The notes under the pieces: generated by a model | The model's input: only the letters and a program-made list of their open reading frames with translations | Databases searched by the model: none | Told to the model about the DNA's origin: nothing | Part shown: positions 1-9,620 of the stretch, piece by piece | Layout of the letters: the number at the start of each line of letters is the position of its first letter | How positions within the stretch are numbered: position 1 is the stretch's first letter | NCBI GenBank assembly: GCA_015061545.1 | Contig: SUWJ01000006.1 | Coordinates: 36,877 to 100,876 of the forward strand | Reading direction: 5' to 3' | From: Lentisphaerota bacterium | GTDB lineage: Bacteria; Verrucomicrobiota; Lentisphaeria; Victivallales; Victivallaceae | DNA length: 64,000 nt | Translations under genes and position numbers: made by a program

Positions 1-1281
1 CTTCATAAACCCCGGAAACACCACGCTGCTGGCGGCCGCTCTGAAATCGTAGCGGCGGGAATCGGCGCCTTCAATATTCACCTGCACGTTCAGCTGGGCA
101 AACTCGGCGCGGGTCATCTGACTTGCCACAAACCGTTTCCAGATCAGCGAATAGAGTTTATACTGCTGGGCATCCAGGAACTCCTTGACCGATTCAGGCG
201 TGCGGGTAACATCAGTAGGCCGAATCGCTTCGTGAGCTTCCTGAGCGCCGTTTTTGCTCTTGAAAAAATTCGGTTTGGCAGGTACAAATTCCGCTCCGTA
301 GTTACTGCGGATAAACTCCGCTGCGGCACTTCTGGCTTCGGCAGCAATATTTACCGAGTCGGTACGCATATAGGTAATCAAACCGACGGCGCCGCGGCTG
401 CCCAGTTCAATTCCTTCATAAAGGGACTGCGCCACCCGCATAGTACCCGATGCCGAAAACCGCAACATCTGGTTGGCAGTCTGCTGCAAAGTACTGGTGG
501 TAAAGGGCGGAGGCGCGTTGCGGTAACGCTTGCTCTTTTCGATATCGCCCACTTTGCAGCTGCGGTGATTCAACACTGCGTCCAACAATTCAGCAGCAGA
601 TTTTTCGTCGCCGACCTTGATCGTTTTACCATCTATTTTTGCAAATTTGGCATAAAACTCCACGCCTGATTCCGACATAAGTTTCAGCTTGAACACCCAG
701 TATTCAACGGGCTTGAACGCTTCGATCTCCCGTTCGCGTTCCACGATCAGCCGCAAAGCAACACTCTGCACCCGTCCGGCGCTTGAGCCTTTGGCTACAC
801 GGCTCCAGAGCAAAGGACTGATGCGGTAGCCCACGATCCGGTCCAGAACCCGTCGAGCCTGCTGAGCATCTACCAGATCCATATTTACCGAGCCGTAATT
901 TTCCAGCGCTTTCAAGATGGCGCTGCGGGTGATTTCGTGAAAAGTCACCCGTTTGAAATCGCCTTTGAAGTCGCTGCCGAGCACCTCCTGCAAATGCCAG
1001 GCAATCGCCTCTCCTTCCCGGTCCGGGTCAGGAGCCAGATAAATTTCGTCGGCATTGCGGGCAGCGGCTTTGAGTTCGCTCACCACTTTGTTGCCGCGGC
1101 CCGAAGCCACATACTGCGGAGCAAAACCATGCTCGATATCCACCCCCAGCTCCCGCTCAGGCAAATCCCGTATATGCCCCATGGAAGCCATAATATTAAA
1201 ATCGCTCCCCACCATCCGCGTTATGGTACGCGCCTTGGTCGGAGATTCCACGATCAAAAGTTTTTTACCTTTTTTCACCAT
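1..1281 (-). CDS. topA: DNA topoisomerase I (type IA), C-terminus beyond the window edge
   Basis: Relaxes negatively supercoiled DNA through a 5'-phosphotyrosine intermediate. The visible 427 residues start at an ATG preceded by an AGGTGA ribosome binding site. They begin with the TOPRIM domain (LLIVESPTKART near residue 8, Glu12) and the acidic APDPDREGEAIAWHL motif (Asp85, Asp87, Glu89). The type IA core follows with RISPLLWSRV and SAGRVQSVALRL. The catalytic tyrosine lies in ITYMRTDS at residue 304. Family members run to about 750-900 residues, so the C-terminal zinc-ribbon part and the stop codon are outside the window. It is transcribed divergently from gnd. The family call is certain; the reading is open to the window edge with no frameshift seen. 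Confidence 0.96.
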   Translation of the reverse strand, partial: MVKKGKKLLIVESPTKARTITRMVGSDFNIMASMGHIRDLPERELGVDIEHGFAPQYVASGRGNKVVSELKAAARNADEIYLAPDPDREGEAIAWHLQEVLGSDFKGDFKRVTFHEITRSAILKALENYGSVNMDLVDAQQARRVLDRIVGYRISPLLWSRVAKGSSAGRVQSVALRLIVEREREIEAFKPVEYWVFKLKLMSESGVEFYAKFAKIDGKTIKVGDEKSAAELLDAVLNHRSCKVGDIEKSKRYRNAPPPFTTSTLQQTANQMLRFSASGTMRVAQSLYEGIELGSRGAVGLITYMRTDSVNIAAEARSAAAEFIRSNYGAEFVPAKPNFFKSKNGAQEAHEAIRPTDVTRTPESVKEFLDAQQYKLYSLIWKRFVASQMTRAEFAQLNVQVNIEGADSRRYDFRAAASSVVFPGFMK

Positions 1282-1425
1282 ATATCACCTGAATATTGCA
1301 ATTCTTGATTTTTCTCGCATACATATATATAAAATACCTTAACGCCCAAACCGGGGGTTTGTCAAATAAAAATACAAAAAAATTGCACTTTTTATGAAAA
1401 AAAGGAGTTTTTAAGCCGTCCGCCC

Positions 1426-1454
1426 TTGAAATTGCCCCGTTTGGTGACTATAGT
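1426..1454 (+). promoter_or_regulatory. sigma-70-type promoter of gnd
   Basis: A -35 box TTGAAA (1426-1431) and a -10 box TATAGT (1449-1454) are separated by exactly 17 bases, the optimal spacing. The predicted start is near 1461, giving a 5' leader of about 70 bases before the gnd ATG at 1531. Read from sequence only. Confidence 0.6.
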
Positions 1455-1466
1455 AATAACCGTTGA

Positions 1467-1480
1467 TTGTGTAAACACAA
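1467..1480. promoter_or_regulatory. 14-bp palindrome in the gnd leader, possible operator
   Basis: TTGTGT-AA-ACACAA is a perfect inverted repeat placed just after the predicted transcription start of gnd. That is a position where a dimeric repressor could block initiation or early elongation. No regulator gene is adjacent, so its function is a guess. Confidence 0.35.
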
Positions 1481-1530
1481 CTTTAATTTGGATAACCAAC
1501 AAAACAAAAAAAGAAAGGATTGGTTCCAAT

Positions 1531-2988
<1,458 letters not shown>

Positions 2989-3017
2989 GCTGCTGCGTTC
3001 AGGAGTTTTCAGGCGGG

Positions 3018-3833
3018 ATGTCAGAAAAGATGAAAAATGTATTCAGAAAGCTGTTTGATTCAACGGCAATACTCTGTTTTATATTGATCATGGCAGGATG
3101 CGCAACGGAACGTCCTGCCGACATCTCGCTTGATGAACTCAAATCGCAAATGGCGCAAGCTATGGATCCCGCCGGTGAATATCGGCGGGCGAGCGCCTAT
3201 TATCAACGGCAGAATATTACTGAAAGCGGATTTTTCTCGACCAGTCATCAGCTGCTGGAAGTGCGTTTTCAGCGTCCGGATAAATTCAAATTAAGCTACT
3301 ATCATAAAAACAAAGTCGCTACCGAAATCATCAGCAGCGGCGATCAGGCGTGGCTGGTGGATCACCGCCACGGCAAAGTAACTGCCATCAGCGGCGAAGC
3401 CCATGATAAACTCAAACTCATGCAGGCGCTGGGGCATCCTGATACCGATTACGGCAAACTCTTCAGCAATATAACCTTGTCCATGCTGCAGCTGGAGGAT
3501 GACCGCTGGTATTACAAAATGATCTGTCAACCGATACTTACGGGTTCCAACCCGATTATTGTGTATGTGGATAAAGCAACCATGCTGCCTAAACGCATGG
3601 AAATAACGATCAATACTCCTCAGGGCAAAATCACTTCGGTAAGCGATGTGGAGCAATATCAGAAGTTCGGCACGCTTAACATACCTGTATTGACCAGGGT
3701 CAAAGACGGCTCGCGGGAATATACCACGCGGGTGGTGGGCTATCAGCTTAACGCGGCTTTTCTGCCCGAAGAATTTAATTTGCCCGAATTTGATCCGGTG
3801 CTGCTGGAAAACACCCGTCAGAGCCGTCGGTAA
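3018..3833 (+). CDS. LolA-like/DUF2092-type outer-membrane lipoprotein
   Basis: A short charged N-terminus leads into a hydrophobic stretch ending in a lipobox-like IMAGC, so it is probably a lipoprotein acylated on that cysteine. The mature part reads as an antiparallel beta-sheet protein of the LolA/LolB/DUF2092 type: FQRPDKFKLSYY, then a central segment around ISSGDQAWLVDH, then PKRMEITINTPQG. In that fold family members carry lipoproteins or bind hydrophobic ligands; whether this one does is inference. The start at 3018 (MSEKMKN) follows AGGCGGG; the second Met at 3030 is an alternative. It lies 29 bases after gnd and could share its transcript. The final residues (ENTRQSRR) are basic and disordered. 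Confidence 0.55.
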   Translation: MSEKMKNVFRKLFDSTAILCFILIMAGCATERPADISLDELKSQMAQAMDPAGEYRRASAYYQRQNITESGFFSTSHQLLEVRFQRPDKFKLSYYHKNKVATEIISSGDQAWLVDHRHGKVTAISGEAHDKLKLMQALGHPDTDYGKLFSNITLSMLQLEDDRWYYKMICQPILTGSNPIIVYVDKATMLPKRMEITINTPQGKITSVSDVEQYQKFGTLNIPVLTRVKDGSREYTTRVVGYQLNAAFLPEEFNLPEFDPVLLENTRQSRR

Positions 3834-3902
3834 GCAAACGGTGCAGACAGGGTGAATAATTGATGCGGCAAATAGTAAACAGCTGTAAAATTCAGAGTCA
3901 AG

Positions 3903-5198
3903 ATGCATTTTATCATGGATAAGTTGCTTGGATTGAGTATCACTGCCCAGCTGAATTTTAAAGATTGGCTGGCAAACGGTGCAATCGTATCCATTTTGAC
4001 AATAATCTTGCTGATAATATTTGCCCGATACCTGAAATACCGCAAACTTTACCGCCGGAGCCTCAACAATATTCAACAGCTGGAAGAGCGTATTGCCGAA
4101 CAGAATGAAATTATCAGCAGCATGGCGCAAATCGGCAGGATCAGCTATATTTCAAGTTCGCTGGAAAATATGCAGCTTCTGTACAGCAACTTTCCCAACT
4201 CAAATTTCAACAACGGCGATTCGGTAAATCTGCTGCCGGAAGACCGGGAGCGTTTTCTCCGGCAATGCCATATGCTTTTGAGCGGCGAAAAAAACTATTT
4301 TCACGACCGCTTCTCTCTGCTGATCAACGGCAAGCGCTGTACCCATCTGCGTTCGGGCAGAATTTTCCGTAACCAGCACAGCGGGCAGAAAAAGTTTATA
4401 CTTACAGTCATGGATGTAACCGATTGGGAGCAGCAGAATAACGAAATAGCTTACGCGGAATCGCTGCTTTCAGCGATTTTTGAAAACCTGCCGGGGCCGA
4501 TTTTTCTTAAAAGTGTATCCAGCGAGTTCAAATACGAGCGCTGCAACCCTGCCTACAGCGGACTGCTGCAGAAGAATCCTGCCGATCTGGTGGGTAAAAA
4601 TGACTTTGAGCTTTTTGAACGTCCGCTTGCCAGCCGCATACGCAATTGCGATCTGGGGGTGGCAAGGACCAGAAATATTGCCGACAACCGCTGGTTTTTC
4701 ACCACGCCAGACGGCAAGGAACACGCCATGCGTTTTATCTCCCGTCTGCTGAAACACTCCGATGGCAGCGAATCAATTCTGGGCTTCGGGGTGGATGTAA
4801 CCCGTCAGGAACAGATTGCAGGCAAGCTGCGGCGGCGCAATAAGGAGCTGCGGCTGCTGCTGAGTCAACAGCCCCACGCCTCGATGCTGCTGGATACGGA
4901 GTTGAATCTGGTCTGTGCCACCCCGCCGTTACAGGATATCATTTTGCAGCGGGAACTGGAAAGTACGCCTGTCTGCCGTGAAATTTGCGCTTGCAATATA
5001 ACCGATAAAGCTGAGTGTGCCGCCTGCGGTGCGCTGGAACATCATTCAAGATTTATCTGCCGCCGTGCCCGTCTGGGGGAAAATCAACAGTTGTCAATAA
5101 CTCCGCTGGAAAATGAAACCGGAGCGGTAATTTATCTGGCGGCAAGCATTATTGACGACAGCGGCGCAAACGACAGCGGCAATGCCAACGAAAGATAA
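3903..5198 (+). CDS. membrane-anchored multi-PAS sensor protein without a kinase
   Basis: 431 residues. One N-terminal transmembrane segment (GAIVSILTIILLIIFARYL, about 26-45) is followed by a short coiled coil and then two to three PAS-like modules. The clearest is around residues 180-305, starting at LLSAIFENLPGPIFLK and ending with the PAC-like SESILGFGVDVTRQEQ. A last module begins near LSQQPHASMLLDTEL. It holds a cysteine cluster at residues 358, 362, 364, 372 and 375 (CREICAC...CAAC), which could bind a metal or Fe-S centre. No histidine kinase, GGDEF or other output domain is present, so it is a sensor with an unknown partner. The start could instead be Met6 (3918). The next gene begins 6 bases downstream. 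Confidence 0.6.
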   Translation: MHFIMDKLLGLSITAQLNFKDWLANGAIVSILTIILLIIFARYLKYRKLYRRSLNNIQQLEERIAEQNEIISSMAQIGRISYISSSLENMQLLYSNFPNSNFNNGDSVNLLPEDRERFLRQCHMLLSGEKNYFHDRFSLLINGKRCTHLRSGRIFRNQHSGQKKFILTVMDVTDWEQQNNEIAYAESLLSAIFENLPGPIFLKSVSSEFKYERCNPAYSGLLQKNPADLVGKNDFELFERPLASRIRNCDLGVARTRNIADNRWFFTTPDGKEHAMRFISRLLKHSDGSESILGFGVDVTRQEQIAGKLRRRNKELRLLLSQQPHASMLLDTELNLVCATPPLQDIILQRELESTPVCREICACNITDKAECAACGALEHHSRFICRRARLGENQQLSITPLENETGAVIYLAASIIDDSGANDSGNANER

Positions 5199-5204
5199 TT
5201 ACTC

Positions 5205-6494
5205 ATGTTAAAAATTATTTCCATACTTTTAACCGCCGCTGCCGGATTGACTTTTTTGCACGGACAGAATATCCCCGGCAGCAAATATGCCGGATTACTG
5301 GATAAACGCCCGGTAAAAATTCCCGCCAAGCGCCCTGCCCGCACAGGAGAAATGCGGGGGATCTGGGTGGCCACCATTTTTAACATGGATTATCAGCGAC
5401 CGAAAAATGTGGAGGAATTCAAGAAATTTTTCAGCAATATGTGCGTCAATCTGAAAAATCACGGCTTCAACGCCATATTTTTTCAGGTACGGCCCGCTAA
5501 TGACGCATTTTATAAATCAAAACTCAATCCGTGGTCCCAATTTCTTTCCGGGCGCGAAGGCGTACCGCTACCAGGAGCAAAAAACTTTGATCCGCTGGCA
5601 TTTATGATCGCCGAAGCCGGGAAACACAATTTGGAGTTCCACGCCTGGCTGAATCCGTATCGGGTGACAGGATCGACTAAATTAAGCAAACAAAAATATC
5701 TCAACACCTTATCTGCAGGTAATTTTGCCCGTCAACACCCCGAATTGGTGTTGGAATCGCCCCTGCCGAAGGGTATGCGCCGTCTGGTGCTGAATCCGGG
5801 CGAAAAGAAAGCGCGGGATTTTATCATAGCAAGCGTTATGGAAATCGTGCAAAATTACAATATCGCCAGCATCCACTTTGACGATTATTTTTACCCCGAT
5901 AATGCCCCCGCTTCGGTGGATGCGGCAACTTACAGGCGGAATAATCCGCGAAAACTCCCGCTGGCGGAATGGCGGCGGAACAATGTGACCATGCTAATGA
6001 AGGATATTCACGACCAAATTACCGCCCACAATCGCCGCACAGGGCGGCGGGTACGCTTCGGGATCAGTCCTTTCGGTATATGGCGCAATCGGAAAAATTC
6101 ACCAAATGGCTCCCTGACTGACGGCTTGGAGAGTTATTCCGCCCATTACGCTGATACCCGGCTCTGGGTCAGGCAGAATATGATCGACTACATCGTGCCG
6201 CAGATCTACTGGCAGTTCGGCCACAACAGCGCCGCCTATGCAGCAGTAGCTGACTGGTGGAACGATACAGTGAAAAACAGCCGCGTAGACCTTTATATCG
6301 GTCAGGCGGCGTATAAGCTGGGCGATCCCGGGTGGAACATCAACGAACTCTACTACCAGATGCTTTACAACCGCAATCTGCCCAATGTACGCGGCTCAAT
6401 AATTTTCTCCTATCGCAGCATGGCTGCACCTGCCAACCGCACTATGCAGCAAGGCGGCCGCGATATGCTTAAATCGTTGTGGAAAAAACGCTAA
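5205..6494 (+). CDS. GHL10-family (DUF187, YngK-like) glycosyl hydrolase-like protein
   Basis: 429 residues with a cleavable-looking signal peptide (MLKIISILLTAAAGLTFLHG). The body is a TIM-barrel-type GHL10 domain: MRGIWVATIFNMDY near residue 49, GFNAIFFQVRPANDAFY, HAWLNPYRV, IASIHFDDYFYP (acidic residues expected at the active site), FGISPFGIWRN and IDYIVPQIYWQFG. Family members are predicted carbohydrate-active enzymes on cell-wall or exopolysaccharide substrates. Those with evidence act outside the cytoplasm, which fits the signal peptide. Substrate unknown. It sits 6 bases after the PAS protein and is probably cotranscribed with it. Confidence 0.85.
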   Translation: MLKIISILLTAAAGLTFLHGQNIPGSKYAGLLDKRPVKIPAKRPARTGEMRGIWVATIFNMDYQRPKNVEEFKKFFSNMCVNLKNHGFNAIFFQVRPANDAFYKSKLNPWSQFLSGREGVPLPGAKNFDPLAFMIAEAGKHNLEFHAWLNPYRVTGSTKLSKQKYLNTLSAGNFARQHPELVLESPLPKGMRRLVLNPGEKKARDFIIASVMEIVQNYNIASIHFDDYFYPDNAPASVDAATYRRNNPRKLPLAEWRRNNVTMLMKDIHDQITAHNRRTGRRVRFGISPFGIWRNRKNSPNGSLTDGLESYSAHYADTRLWVRQNMIDYIVPQIYWQFGHNSAAYAAVADWWNDTVKNSRVDLYIGQAAYKLGDPGWNINELYYQMLYNRNLPNVRGSIIFSYRSMAAPANRTMQQGGRDMLKSLWKKR

Positions 6495-6519
6495 AATAAA
6501 TTTTCTTGCTATAAAAAAA

Positions 6520-6537
6520 AACTTGTATATTCAAGTT
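6520..6537. promoter_or_regulatory. inverted repeat in the AT-rich region before the nine-gene operon
   Basis: In the 103-base gap between 6494 and 6598 lies AACTTG-TATATT-CAAGTT, a perfect 6-bp-arm inverted repeat with a TATATT centre that could serve as a -10 element. A second AT-rich TATTAT follows. This is the only plausible promoter/operator region for the 6598-19529 operon. No clear -35 box is visible. Confidence 0.3.
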
Positions 6538-6597
6538 ACAGTATTATATTATCCGGAATAGGTTATAAAATCAGAAACTTGACGGGGAAGCTGTTTT

Positions 6598-7554
6598 ATG
6601 AAAAAATTGTGCGCGATTCTGCTTTTGCTGATAACGTGGGGGACATGGGCAACAGCAGCCGGCCATGTTTACAGCGACGATGATATCGGCAGAATCATCT
6701 ACTGCCGCCCCAATAATTTTCTGGTAATTGATGAAATCAGGCAAACTCATCTGCTCTGTCACACTTACGGCAAAACCAGCAAATACAAGGTCAAATTTGC
6801 TGACAGTATACCGACACGTTTCTACGAATCAAGCCCTTCTTTGATGATAACCCAGTACGCTTTGCAGGATTATACTGCCAAGCGGCAGAACGGCTTTGCC
6901 TCGATGCTGGCAAAGATTTGCGGCGACCCCAACGGCAGAAGCGAGAAAATCGCCTTGCAGGAAGCAGCGATCAGGAGTTTCGATCAGGCAATGCTCACCA
7001 TAAAAAAATCCCCTGATTACGCCGGATATCCTGAAGATCAGCTGGACGCATATATTGCCCAGCTTGACTCCGACCTGCCCGATAAGCAAGTTCAAGCAGC
7101 CACAGTGGCGGGCGACTGGCTGCTGGCAACGGCGCTTTTCCACCGTTTCAGAGAATATATGCTCGCATTGCCGAACAAGCTGAACGCCGCCGAGCTGAAG
7201 GCGGTTGTTCAGGAAAAACTCAGCGAACGGGAAAAGAGTCTGCTGGAGGATTTTTCCAATTATATGAAGCTGGACAACACCCGCCGCAAACTCTTCAGAA
7301 AACACTATCCCAACGCCAAAGGTTTGTGGACCATGTCGCCCCCGGCCACTTATGCGGGACTTTGGAAATTTTACCTTAAAAGCATGAATGCGTTTTTTAC
7401 CCTGGACGAACTCTCCAAAGTTACCGAACCGCAGGATTGGGGCAGCGCCATGCTGGATGTCTTGCTGATGTGCGAAGGTACTCCCGAAGCGGCGGTGCTG
7501 GAAAAGGAATTTGACGCGGAAATAAGAAAACTGGAAAGTTCATCCTCCAGATAA
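6598..7554 (+). CDS. secreted protein of unknown function, first gene of the GTPase/stator operon
   Basis: 318 residues, not recognised. A typical signal peptide (MKKLCAILLLLITWGTWATA) is followed by a mature, largely helical domain with no cysteine or histidine cluster that would suggest catalysis. It starts at an ATG with GGGGAAG upstream. The next gene follows after 25 bases on the same strand, so it is very likely the first cistron of the nine-gene operon and a periplasmic partner of that complex. This role is inference from position only. Confidence 0.6.
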   Translation: MKKLCAILLLLITWGTWATAAGHVYSDDDIGRIIYCRPNNFLVIDEIRQTHLLCHTYGKTSKYKVKFADSIPTRFYESSPSLMITQYALQDYTAKRQNGFASMLAKICGDPNGRSEKIALQEAAIRSFDQAMLTIKKSPDYAGYPEDQLDAYIAQLDSDLPDKQVQAATVAGDWLLATALFHRFREYMLALPNKLNAAELKAVVQEKLSEREKSLLEDFSNYMKLDNTRRKLFRKHYPNAKGLWTMSPPATYAGLWKFYLKSMNAFFTLDELSKVTEPQDWGSAMLDVLLMCEGTPEAAVLEKEFDAEIRKLESSSSR

Positions 7555-7579
7555 AATAAAATATTGCAGAGATTTTATA

Positions 7580-9595
7580 ATGAAGAATTTTTACATTTTT
7601 ACCGATGGCAATGTGCGCGGCCCTTTCCCGCCCGAAACAGTCGCTATGATGCTGGCGGACGGGCGGATCGATATGCAGACCTTGCTCTGTTCGGGCAAAG
7701 GTCAGCCCTGGATCAAGGCTGCGGATGTAGGAGTCGTTATCGAAGAGCTGGAAAAAATCAAAAATACCGCCCAAGCGCCCAAGCCGACTCAAGTGCTTTA
7801 TCCGACCAATGCCAATCACCCTGCTGCGGGAAATCCCCCGTCACCGGAAAGCGTTGCGGAATCCGCCAATACAGCTGCATCTACTCAGTCCCGCAGAGAG
7901 GTGGTATTCTACTGTCCCCATTGTTCGCAAAAGTATTCAGGCAGCGAAAGCTGGCTGGGGCGCGATATAAATTGTATCCGCTGCAGCAAAAGTTTTACTG
8001 CCATCGAAAATGCCCCCACCAAGGCGGATAGAACACCAAGTCAAAGTTCAGCTGCTCAAGCAGCCCAGTCAGTACCCAATGCCAACAGTACAGAAAATAA
8101 AGTCAGTTCTGCAACATCGGCGGGTAAAAACAGTATGGAATTTTTCGATTGGGAAAATTCCACAGGCGAACTTATCTGCCCCCATTGCTGGGTCAAATTC
8201 AACAGCGACCAGCTGCTTTACATTGCCAGCCACCCGGCATTGACCGGGGATCCTGTACTCGGCTCCATGGCGCAAAAGCGTTTTCTGCCGACGATTTTCA
8301 ATGCCCGCGGTCAGGCGCTGGACGAAATGTCCCAAGCCACCAACGATCTGGCGTGTCCGCGCTGTCACTTGAAGATCCCGGCTACGATCATCGACGAAAA
8401 ATCCTGCTATTTTTCGCTGGTTGGTGCGTCAGGAACGGGTAAATCCTATTATCTGGCAACGCTGCTAAATCAGGTGCGCAAAAACATGAGCAGCGATTTT
8501 GCCTGTACGCTGTTGGATGTGGATCCGGAAATGAACGCCCTGCTGGATGGCTACGAAGAAACACTGTTCCGCAGTACCCGCCGCAGCGAAGTGGCGGTGC
8601 TGCCAAAAACTCAGGCGGCAGGCGGCGGTCACGTTACGCAGGTAACGCTGAACAATATAAGCGTGAATCTGCCCAAACCGTTTATATACGAGCTTAAACA
8701 CTTTATAAGCAATCAGACAATAAAAGACTGCAATATAGTTTTTTACGATAACTCAGGCGAACTTTTTATGCCCGGAGCCGACAACCTTGCCAATCCGGGC
8801 ACCCGTCATCTGGCGTGTTCAGACGGCATAATCTTTCTCTTTGACCCGCTGAACGATGCGGTAATGCGGACTCAATGCGCTCAGGAAGAACCGCAGCTGC
8901 AAAGCGATAAGTTTGTTTACGACCAGCTTAAACTGCTTTCGGAAATGATCAGCCGTATCCGCCGCCACCGCAATTTGAATGTGGAAGAAAAGTGCCAGAT
9001 CCCGCTGGTGATCGGCGTTTGCAAACACGATGCGTGGCAGCATTTGCTCGAACGCGATATCAGCCAACTGCCCGTGCGGCAGAGCTGCGAAGGCGAACTT
9101 GCCATGCAATGGGTGCAGAATACAATTATGGATGTATCTTTTGAACTGCGGGAATTACTGTTCAAATATGCGCCCGCGCTGGTAAATACGGCGGAAAGTT
9201 TCTTTGAAAAGGTCATCTTTATCCCGTTCAGCAACTTTGGCTGCTTCTCCTCGCCTGCCGATGCCGACGGCGGCTTGGGGGTGATTCCGGAAAAGATCAA
9301 TCCTTTATGGGTGACCGAGCCGTTGATGGCATTGCTGGCGGAAAATTCGCTTATTGCCCAAGCGCCGCTGCCGGAAGGCAATATTTCTCCTGCCAATGCT
9401 CAAATCGCGGAAGATTTCATTATTCTGAAACATCCTGAAAACGGGCGGCTGATCCGTCTGCCGTGGAACTATTCCGGGGTGGTAATTACAGTCAACGGCA
9501 AACAGTACAAACTGCCGCATCACCCCAGAAGCAATCAGCAAATTCAGGATAAAGTCACTATGCTGGGCAAAATGAACAACGATCTCTGGAACTGA
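7580..9595 (+). CDS. GYF_2 plus zinc-ribbon P-loop GTPase (double-GTPase type)
   Basis: 671 residues. Residues 1-50 form a GYF_2-type peptide-binding domain (FTDGNVRGPFPPETVAMML). A first zinc ribbon uses C112, C115, C132 and C135, and a second treble-clef-like pair uses C200/C203 and C259/C262 around LYIASHPALTGDPVLG. Directly after it comes a P-loop, GASGTGKS (282-289), then a DxxG-like switch (VFYDNSGE, 387-394) and a base-recognition-like VCKHD (480-484). I recognise the layout as the GTPase partner of GAP1 proteins (DO-GTPase group described by Aravind and colleagues); assignment to that exact subfamily is from memory. No membrane segment, so probably cytosolic and recruited through GYF. 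The next gene encodes the GAP1-like partner, 25 bases away. Confidence 0.75.
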   Translation: MKNFYIFTDGNVRGPFPPETVAMMLADGRIDMQTLLCSGKGQPWIKAADVGVVIEELEKIKNTAQAPKPTQVLYPTNANHPAAGNPPSPESVAESANTAASTQSRREVVFYCPHCSQKYSGSESWLGRDINCIRCSKSFTAIENAPTKADRTPSQSSAAQAAQSVPNANSTENKVSSATSAGKNSMEFFDWENSTGELICPHCWVKFNSDQLLYIASHPALTGDPVLGSMAQKRFLPTIFNARGQALDEMSQATNDLACPRCHLKIPATIIDEKSCYFSLVGASGTGKSYYLATLLNQVRKNMSSDFACTLLDVDPEMNALLDGYEETLFRSTRRSEVAVLPKTQAAGGGHVTQVTLNNISVNLPKPFIYELKHFISNQTIKDCNIVFYDNSGELFMPGADNLANPGTRHLACSDGIIFLFDPLNDAVMRTQCAQEEPQLQSDKFVYDQLKLLSEMISRIRRHRNLNVEEKCQIPLVIGVCKHDAWQHLLERDISQLPVRQSCEGELAMQWVQNTIMDVSFELRELLFKYAPALVNTAESFFEKVIFIPFSNFGCFSSPADADGGLGVIPEKINPLWVTEPLMALLAENSLIAQAPLPEGNISPANAQIAEDFIILKHPENGRLIRLPWNYSGVVITVNGKQYKLPHHPRSNQQIQDKVTMLGKMNNDLWN

Positions 9596-9620
9596 CAAGC
9601 CATAAAAATCGGGCGGAACA

